Source of the DNA: Pseudomonadota bacterium
Lineage (GTDB): Bacteria; Pseudomonadota; Alphaproteobacteria; Sphingomonadales; Sphingomonadaceae
Reading direction: 5' to 3'
DNA: 6,927 nucleotides
NCBI GenBank assembly: GCA_023424095.1
Contig: JAFAEG010000003.1
Span: 1-6,927, forward strand
The notes beneath the pieces were generated by a model. That model was not told the origin of the DNA and did no database searches. It saw only the letters and a program-made list of their open reading frames with translations. The translations under genes and the position numbers were made by a program. Positions 1 through 4,398 of this stretch are shown one piece after another; positions within the stretch are counted from its first letter, which is position 1; each line of letters opens with the position of its first letter.

Positions 1-366
1 GCGCCGGCCCGCGCCACCAACGCCGCGACCCGCACCGGCAGTGCCGCGACCCGGACCACCGCAGCGCGCGCCGCGAACCCCCGCACTGCGCATCCGTCGC
101 GCATCTGGGTGCAGCTGGGCGTGTCGAACAACCGCGCCGGCTTTGGGTATGAGATGACCCGCATGCGCCGCCTCGCCCCGGAACTGGCCCGCCAGACCGC
201 CCACACCGCGCCGATCGGCAGCAGCCATCGCCTGCTGGTCGGGCCGTTCCCGAACGACGCGGCGGCGCGGACGTTCATCACCACGCTGCGGGAAAAGAAC
301 ATCCAGTCCATGGCCTGGACCAGCAGCGCCGGGACCGAGGTCGAGCGGCTGCCCGCCGGGCGATGA
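1..366 (+). CDS. SPOR-domain protein, C-terminal part (5' end outside window)
   Basis: The frame is open from the first base and ends at TGA 364-366, so 121 C-terminal residues are visible. The first 33 or so are a low-complexity Ala/Thr/Arg linker. From about residue 34 a SPOR domain begins with the typical opening RIWVQLGV and continues through a segment like LLVGPFPNDAAARTFI, with the hydrophobic strand and 'GPF' turn usual in this fold. SPOR domains bind denuded glycan strands of septal peptidoglycan, so the protein probably acts in the periplasm or outer envelope. No signal peptide can be judged because the N-terminus is missing. An internal GTG at 109 lies inside the SPOR core and is not a credible start. 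The stop overlaps the dgt start (ATGA), which suggests translational coupling. The SPOR call is fairly secure; the full architecture, possibly with TPR or Sel1 repeats upstream, is unknown. Confidence 0.8.
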   Translation, partial: APARATNAATRTGSAATRTTAARAANPRTAHPSRIWVQLGVSNNRAGFGYEMTRMRRLAPELARQTAHTAPIGSSHRLLVGPFPNDAAARTFITTLREKNIQSMAWTSSAGTEVERLPAGR

Positions 367-1523
367 GTTCCGCACCTTATGCTTCCCGGCCGGCGGACAG
401 CCGCGGGCGGCTCCACCATGAGAGCGACGCCAGCGCGCGCGGCCCCCGCGACGCCTTCCAGCGCGACCGCGACCGGATCATCCACTCCGCGCCCTTCCGG
501 CGGCTGAAGAGCAAGACGCAGGTCTTCGTCATCCCCGACGGCGACCATTTCCGGGTGCGGCTGACGCACAGCCTGGAGGTCGCGCAGATCGCCCGCGTGG
601 TGGCCCGCACCCTGGGGCTGAACGAGGATCTGACCGAGGCGCTAGCGCTGGCGCACGACATCGGGCACCCGCCGTTTGGGCATGCGGGAGAAGATGCGCT
701 GACCGCGGCGATGGCGACAAGCGGCGGCTTCGACCACAATGCCCATACTTTGCGGCTGCTGACGAAGCTCGAGCGGCCTTACCCGCGCTTCGATGGCTAT
801 AATCTGAGCTGGGAGACGCTGGAGGGGCTGGCCAAGCATAATGGCCCGGTGGAGAACCCAAGCTGGGCGCTGGCCGAGGCGAATGCGGCATTCGACCTGG
901 AACTGACGACCTGGCCGAGCCTGGAGGCGCAGGTCGCGGCGCTGGCGGACGACATCGCCTATGACAATCACGATATCGACGATGGGCTGCGGGCCGGTTT
1001 GTTCTCGCTGGACGAGGTGCTTGAAGTGCCTTTGGTCCGGCGGGGCTGGGAGGCGGTGCGGGCGGCCTTTCCGGACGTGGACGAGACGCGGCTCGCGCCG
1101 GAACTGGTGCGGCACCAGATCGGGGTGATGGTCGGCGACCTGCTGGCCGAGACGCGGCGGCGGCTGGCGGAAGTCGACCCGCACAGCCCGGACGATGTGC
1201 GCGCGGCGGGGCGGGCGCTGGCCGGCTTCTCGGCCGCGATGGCGGCGGAGGAACGGGCGCTGAAGGCCTTCCTCTACCGGCACATGTATGACGCGCCGGC
1301 GGTGCTGCCGGTGAAGCGCCGGGCGCAGCAATTGATCGCCAATCTGTTCGCGGCCTATCGCGCCGATCCGGGGCTGCTGCCGGAGGGGTGGCGGCCCCGG
1401 GATGGCGGCGAGACGGCGATTTTGCGGGCGATCGGCGACTATGTGGCGGGCATGACCGACCGCTTCGCGATCCGCACCCACGAGGCGCTGATCGGCCCGG
1501 CGGAGATGCCGGAGGGGTTCTGA
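363..1523 (+). CDS. dgt: dGTPase-like deoxynucleoside triphosphate triphosphohydrolase
   Basis: The 386-residue product belongs to the HD-domain dNTP triphosphohydrolases, which split dGTP or other dNTPs into deoxynucleoside and tripolyphosphate and so adjust the cytoplasmic dNTP pool. The N-terminal family signature is present (FQRDRDRIIHSAPFRRLKSK, about residues 32-51). The metal-binding HD set is complete: H69 in RLTHSLEV, H98-D99 in AHDIGHPPFGH, and an Asp at 196/197 in ADDIAYDNHDIDDG. Length and motifs fit the shorter, non-enterobacterial dGTPase-like class (compare about 500 residues for E. coli Dgt). The ATG overlaps the stop of the upstream SPOR gene by four bases, so the two are probably one operon. 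Which dNTP is preferred, and whether it needs an allosteric dNTP activator, cannot be read from the sequence. The base composition is strongly GC-rich like argS. Confidence 0.95.
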   Translation: MSSAPYASRPADSRGRLHHESDASARGPRDAFQRDRDRIIHSAPFRRLKSKTQVFVIPDGDHFRVRLTHSLEVAQIARVVARTLGLNEDLTEALALAHDIGHPPFGHAGEDALTAAMATSGGFDHNAHTLRLLTKLERPYPRFDGYNLSWETLEGLAKHNGPVENPSWALAEANAAFDLELTTWPSLEAQVAALADDIAYDNHDIDDGLRAGLFSLDEVLEVPLVRRGWEAVRAAFPDVDETRLAPELVRHQIGVMVGDLLAETRRRLAEVDPHSPDDVRAAGRALAGFSAAMAAEERALKAFLYRHMYDAPAVLPVKRRAQQLIANLFAAYRADPGLLPEGWRPRDGGETAILRAIGDYVAGMTDRFAIRTHEALIGPAEMPEGF

Positions 1524-1526
1524 GCC

Positions 1527-1541
1527 TCGCCGCCACGGCGA
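1527..1541 (+). terminator. Possible weak hairpin after dgt
   Basis: TCGCCG and CGGCGA form a perfect 6-bp stem around a 3-base CCA loop, starting four bases after the dgt stop. No T-tract follows (the next bases are AAGGTCTC), so it is not a classical intrinsic terminator. It could stabilise the mRNA end or be chance in GC-rich sequence. Confidence 0.2.
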
Positions 1542-1875
1542 AAGGTCTCACTAAAGTCTCACCTAAATCCAACTGCGCGGCGCGGGCGCGGAAGCTGACA
1601 AAGTTGACACTATGGCCGGTGGTTTTTGAACGACTTAGCGTCGGGGCGGCGATGCGCAGGAGGCTCGCGAAGGCCCTGATCGCGGCCCGGATGCGCGCAA
1701 GCGGACGGAGGTGAACTTCACGACTTTCACACGGAATCGCGGGGGGTGTTCTTCCCCGGTGCGGCGGCCACGGGGTGGCGAGGTCGGGAGGGAAGGCGGG
1801 CGTCGGGCGCATCGACCAGGGTAAATCAGCCGTATTCCTATCGTGCAAGGGTTGGATGGGGGAAGGGAGGCAGGG

Positions 1876-2011
1876 TTTCACGCCAAAGCGCGAAGGCGCC
1901 AAGGGATGTTTAAGCTCACGCGCGAAGCGCCTTCAAGCCAACGGTCTATCTCGCGGCAGCGCGCAGACAGACTCCGGGCTCCTCTTTGCGCCTTGGCGCC
2001 TTGGCGCGAAA
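1876..2011. repeat. Imperfect inverted-repeat element with 8-bp periodic arms
   Basis: The left arm (1876-1904) reads as three 8-bp units, CGCCAAAG, CGCGAAGG and CGCCAAGG, after TTTCA. The right arm (about 1983-2011) is close to its reverse complement, with two GCGCCTTG units followed by GCGCGAAA. The outer 11 bases match at ten positions, and the whole arm has about four mismatches over 28. The arms are separated by about 78 bp that contains a further CGCGAAGCGCCTTC segment. The element could fold into a long hairpin on either strand and so act as a bidirectional terminator between the convergent dgt and R-M genes. The motif style (repeated 'GCGCCTTGGCG' blocks) resembles dispersed intergenic repeats in GC-rich bacteria, but copy number cannot be judged from one window. 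Confidence 0.6.
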
Positions 2012-2022
2012 TCCAATTAGCG

Positions 2023-2056
2023 CACTGTCACCGTAATCCCACTGTCACCGTGATCC
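2023..2056. repeat. Two tandem copies of a 17-bp unit
   Basis: CACTGTCACCGTAATCC (2023-2039) is followed without a gap by CACTGTCACCGTGATCC (2040-2056), with one mismatch in 17. The pair starts 12 bp after the inverted-repeat element and ends 15 bp before the stop codon of the endonuclease gene. It may belong to a dispersed repeat family or mark an insertion boundary. There are no further copies next to it, so it is not a longer array. Confidence 0.75.
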
Positions 2057-2071
2057 TGCGTGTGCGCGAGG

Positions 2072-2983
2072 CTATTGGTCTTTTGTGTTCGCCTGAAGCC
2101 AGGCATCGAAATCATCCAGCCGGTGAGCCCAAAACACTTCGATTCCGGCGTCAAGGAGGCGTTGAACATCTCCAAACTTTATAACGCCTTGGAGCAATGC
2201 AGCTGACTTTATGAACTTTCCCCAATGCTCTTTCCACGCCGACGCTTTTTTCAGGACGTCGTTGATCCTTTTGACGGAGTTTGTCTCATCATTCGTGACC
2301 TTACATTCCATCGCCAACACGACGGTCCCACCTAAGCCGCAGGCGACATCGACCTCCTGATTCTCGTTGTCTCCACTCGCGAAGCGGGTCTTGTACATGA
2401 ATGCCTTGGCCGGCAGCTCTCCACCAGTCGATACAAGGTTGCTTTGCAAGCGCTGCCACTGACGCGATTCCAGTAGCGCGACCACGGATTGTTCTTGGGC
2501 CATTGAAAGGCGAACGCGTCGAGCCGTTGCAACACGCTGGCTGGCGATGAGTGGGGCGACGGCGCTGATCGCCGCTGAAATTTCTGACAGTGTTGGAGCG
2601 CGTCCTGTACTCACCCAAGGGGACAGCCGGCGAGATCGGCGTTGCTCGAAGACTGCGGCAATCGATGCCGCTCGATCGGCGGAAACCTGATTTCCCGACT
2701 TTTCGCTAGACTTAGGCCAATCGGGGCAGATCAGCTTAAACTGATCTTGGCTAATGGGTGGTGCGAGGAAATGCCGCAGCGCGGTCGCATGCGTGCCGTT
2801 CGTTTGAAGGGCGCCAGCAACATCCGTCAGAAAGTTCGAGGCTCGCAGAAACGCGACTATGAGGCGACGTGCTTCCCATAGCGCGATCTTCCAGTCCTGT
2901 GCATCGCTCGCGGCATCTCGGTCTTGGAGATACTTCTCACGAGCCTCCTTGCAACACTGCGCGTGGTCGATCGCGGACAGCAA
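2072..2983 (-). CDS. Type II restriction endonuclease, XamI-like, PD-(D/E)xK
   Basis: The 303-residue product is read from TTG 2983 to TAG 2074-2072. The C-terminal half carries a PD-(D/E)xK nuclease core: D212 in QEVDVACG, then E226 and K228 in VVLAMECKV, followed by TNDETNSVKRIND. This 'CKV(T/S)N..TNSVKR(I/L)N' block, a central helix SQRVATARR (about 148-156), the earlier 'PW...GRAPT' turn and the late 'VFWAHRLDDFDAWL' match what I recall of the XamI restriction endonuclease family. It would cut unmodified double-stranded DNA at the site protected by the adjacent methyltransferase. The TTG start is supported by a GGAG seven bases upstream and by the gene lying just behind the methyltransferase stop. 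However, a stronger-looking ATG in another frame (3045) hints that the N-terminus may be frameshift-shortened. The gene is lower in GC than the flanks. Nuclease role is fairly sure, family likely, recognition site unknown. Confidence 0.78.
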   Translation of the reverse strand: MLSAIDHAQCCKEAREKYLQDRDAASDAQDWKIALWEARRLIVAFLRASNFLTDVAGALQTNGTHATALRHFLAPPISQDQFKLICPDWPKSSEKSGNQVSADRAASIAAVFEQRRSRRLSPWVSTGRAPTLSEISAAISAVAPLIASQRVATARRVRLSMAQEQSVVALLESRQWQRLQSNLVSTGGELPAKAFMYKTRFASGDNENQEVDVACGLGGTVVLAMECKVTNDETNSVKRINDVLKKASAWKEHWGKFIKSAALLQGVIKFGDVQRLLDAGIEVFWAHRLDDFDAWLQANTKDQ

Positions 2984-2990
2984 CTCGTTG

Positions 2991-2994
2991 CTCC
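2991..2994 (-). promoter_or_regulatory. Ribosome-binding site for endonuclease TTG start
   Basis: On the minus strand GGAG lies seven bases before the TTG at 2983-2981. It overlaps the region just after the methyltransferase stop (2998-2996), so terminating ribosomes could reinitiate here. This site is the main reason to accept the rare TTG start. No in-frame ATG or GTG lies between the methyltransferase stop and the TTG. Confidence 0.5.
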
Positions 2995-2995
2995 G

Positions 2996-4204
2996 CTATG
3001 CCGCTCGCGCACGCCGGTCGGGAGCAGCGCGTCGTGACGCTCCATTTCGATGCTCCTCACGCTCAGTGTAGCGGATCGCCGAAGCGAGACGCGGCGAAAG
3101 AGGGAGCAACTCGGCATGCGTTTCCAGGGAGTCTGATTGCGTTGATGCCTGCTCTTTGAGAGCCGTTCCGATCACGGAAGCTAAAGCCGGCGGAACGGCG
3201 TTGCCGATCAGTCGATATTGATCCACGCGCTTGCCGACAAATTCCCAGCTGGGCGGGAAAGACTGGATTGCTGCGCACTCTCGCGGCGAAAGGCGACGCA
3301 AACCGAGCTTTGCGTCACGAACCCAATCCTGCTGCGCATTGGCTGTAACGGTCCGAGCCGGCTTGGCCGGGTCAGCGATAAACGCGCCCTGCTTGTAGCC
3401 CCAGTGACCGCCCGGCCTAGTCGTTTCTCTTTTGCCAGGACTTTTCACACCACTCCCAGGCGGAAGGTCTTTCATCTGCGAAGCGAGGAGGCCAGACGGG
3501 CGAATTATTTCGTCTTCATCGGGCGGATTGATTGACGATAAGACTGTCTGCAACGTGACCCACGGTTTGGGTGAGTCTCCCTTCACCGCTTCTTTCGAAT
3601 GTGTTTGCTGCGGTAGAACGAAGGGGTCACCGGACCTATATCCGAACACGATTAGGCGGACCCGCCGCTGAGCGACACCGTAGTCTGCAGCGTTGACCAA
3701 CGATACGCTGGTCTGAAAACCAGCCATCAGCAATTGGCGCCGAATTAGCTCCAATGCAGAACCTGGTCGGCCGTCAGGGCCTCGCGCGGTCAGCAGGCCA
3801 CGGACATTCTCAAACATCAGCCACCGAACATCCAGTTCGCCAGCTAGGCGGACAAAATCGGCGAACAATTGCCCTCTCGGGTCATCAAAGCCCTTCTGCC
3901 TTCCGGCACTGCTCCAAGACTGACACGGCGGCCCGCCCACTAGCAGGGGCACTGAGCCTCGAGACGCGCCAATTTTACTAAGAATCTTTTTGCCGGTGAG
4001 TTCACGAACGTCCGCATGCTCGATGAGGCCATGCTCCAAGAAGCGCACCCCGAGAGAGTCTCGATTCTGATTCCGCTTCAACGTCTCGACAGCTGCAAGA
4101 TCGATGTCCGCGCCATAAAGACCGCGCCACCCAGCGTTTTCCAAGCCGAGGTCAAGGCCGCCAGCGCCGGAAAAGAGTGATACAAAACAGCTATCTAGCA
4201 CCAT
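2996..4204 (-). CDS. DNA (cytosine-5-)-methyltransferase of the R-M system
   Basis: The 402-residue enzyme transfers a methyl group from S-adenosylmethionine to C5 of cytosine in its target site, protecting host DNA from the partner nuclease. The family motifs appear in order: motif I FVSLFSGAGGLDLGLE (about 7-22, SAM binding), motif IV GGPPCQSWSSAGRQ with catalytic C94, motif VI FENVRG (131-136), motif VIII VAQRRVRL (177-184), a variable target-recognition region (about 190-300, including GHWGYKQGAFIADP), motif IX RRLSPRECAAIQSFP (303-317) and motif X IGNAVPP (333-339). After motif X comes an Arg/Ala-rich tail of about 50 residues. I chose ATG 4204 because GGAGG lies five bases upstream and motif I then sits near the N-terminus as usual; the frame could be extended to 4279, but that part runs through a likely operator. 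It is the first gene of the operon; the endonuclease begins 12 bp after its stop. Confidence 0.95.
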   Translation of the reverse strand: MVLDSCFVSLFSGAGGLDLGLENAGWRGLYGADIDLAAVETLKRNQNRDSLGVRFLEHGLIEHADVRELTGKKILSKIGASRGSVPLLVGGPPCQSWSSAGRQKGFDDPRGQLFADFVRLAGELDVRWLMFENVRGLLTARGPDGRPGSALELIRRQLLMAGFQTSVSLVNAADYGVAQRRVRLIVFGYRSGDPFVLPQQTHSKEAVKGDSPKPWVTLQTVLSSINPPDEDEIIRPSGLLASQMKDLPPGSGVKSPGKRETTRPGGHWGYKQGAFIADPAKPARTVTANAQQDWVRDAKLGLRRLSPRECAAIQSFPPSWEFVGKRVDQYRLIGNAVPPALASVIGTALKEQASTQSDSLETHAELLPLSPRLASAIRYTEREEHRNGASRRAAPDRRARAA

Positions 4205-4209
4205 TTGCC

Positions 4210-4214
4210 CCTCC
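4210..4214 (-). promoter_or_regulatory. Ribosome-binding site for the methyltransferase
   Basis: On the minus strand GGAGG, inside AGGGAGGGG, stands five bases before ATG 4204-4202. It is the best Shine-Dalgarno match in this spacer and decides the methyltransferase start over upstream in-frame codons. Confidence 0.8.
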
Positions 4215-4222
4215 CTAATTGT

Positions 4223-4251
4223 CTGATACGAGCCACGGCGTAACGCTACAA
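4223..4251 (-). promoter_or_regulatory. Candidate promoter of the R-M operon
   Basis: On the minus strand TTGTAG (4251-4246) and TATCAG (4228-4223) are separated by 17 bp, matching the sigma-70 -35 consensus at 3 of 6 positions and the -10 at 4 of 6. A transcript would start some 10-15 bases before the methyltransferase ribosome-binding site. The match is modest. It gains weight only from its position, just downstream of the putative LexA boxes at 4263-4308. Confidence 0.3.
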
Positions 4252-4262
4252 GCACAACAGTA

Positions 4263-4277
4263 GAACATTTGCGGAAC
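4263..4277 (-). promoter_or_regulatory. Putative LexA (SOS) box 1
   Basis: The minus strand reads GTTCCGCAAATGTTC, a perfect GTTC-N7-GTTC, which is the LexA operator pattern known from alphaproteobacteria such as Rhodobacter and Caulobacter. It lies 58 bp upstream of the methyltransferase ATG, a reasonable distance for repression of that operon. LexA would be cleaved after DNA damage, releasing transcription. A dedicated regulator with the same half-site cannot be excluded. Confidence 0.6.
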
Positions 4278-4293
4278 ATTTAAAACATCTTTC

Positions 4294-4308
4294 GTTCGTT
4301 GCATGTTC
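4294..4308 (+). promoter_or_regulatory. Putative LexA (SOS) box 2
   Basis: The plus strand reads GTTCGTTGCATGTTC, again a perfect GTTC-N7-GTTC but in the opposite direction to box 1. The outer ends of the pair, GAACAT at 4263 and ATGTTC at 4303, are exact inverted repeats, and box centres are 31 bp apart. This arrangement suggests two dimers bound on one face of the helix, perhaps cooperatively. It lies 90 bp before the argS start codon. Confidence 0.55.
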
Positions 4309-4345
4309 CATCAACGGGGTTGGGCGTCCGCACCTGGCTTCAAAT

Positions 4346-4354
4346 CCCCCCCCC
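4346..4354 (+). other. Nine-C homopolymer in the argS leader
   Basis: A run of nine C lies 44 bp before the argS GTG. It could slip in replication or sequencing, but since it sits outside the chosen coding region a length change would alter only leader spacing. It is marked because it also makes the upstream extended start (4303) less credible. Confidence 0.5.
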
Positions 4355-4398
4355 ACTCCGCTAAAGCCCCGCCTCTTCCCATAGTCCGGACCCCCACA

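Larger units (their letters stand above)
1524..2071. other. Noncoding spacer between dgt and the R-M operon
   Basis: This stretch of about 550 bp lies between two convergent genes. It has no open frame with recognisable protein character. Short GC-rich frames can be opened, but they run through repeats and lack good ribosome-binding sites. From left to right it holds: a 6-bp stem hairpin directly after the dgt stop (1527-1541); a short degenerate tandem repeat GGTCTCACTAAA / GTCTCACCTAAA (1544-1567); unremarkable GC-rich sequence with a G-rich patch near 1740-1870; an inverted-repeat element (1876-2011); and two copies of a 17-bp unit (2023-2056). Both flanking genes point into it, so it probably contains transcription terminators and perhaps dispersed intergenic repeats, and one edge of the R-M islet may lie inside it. 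Confidence 0.7.

Noticed and set aside
1599..1732. Loose inverted similarity between AAGTTGACAC and GTGAACTTCA segments
   Set aside because: The match needs gaps and several mismatches and is too weak to call a repeat from one window.
529..1902. Long minus-strand frame of 457 codons opposite dgt
   Set aside because: It is antisense to a clearly conserved dgt, has an extreme Pro/Arg/Ala composition without any fold signature, and is expected in GC-rich coding DNA.
1843..2184. Small plus-strand frame in the dgt-R-M spacer
   Set aside because: It runs through the inverted repeat and tandem repeats and into the antisense of the endonuclease end. It shows no protein-like character.
2857..3117. 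Small minus-strand frame of 86 codons across the methylase-nuclease junction, considered as an R-M controller (C) protein
   Set aside because: It has no helix-turn-helix pattern and an Arg/Ser-rich tail. Only its ATG at 3045 and first 20 residues look meaningful, as a possible displaced nuclease N-terminus.
4325..4364. Sequence like the 3' end of a tRNA (CTTCAAATCCCCC...ACTCCGCTA)
   Set aside because: The T-loop is imitated, but the stem bases do not pair (C opposite C next to the loop) and there is no acceptor or anticodon arm. I do not take it as a tRNA or as an attachment-site remnant.
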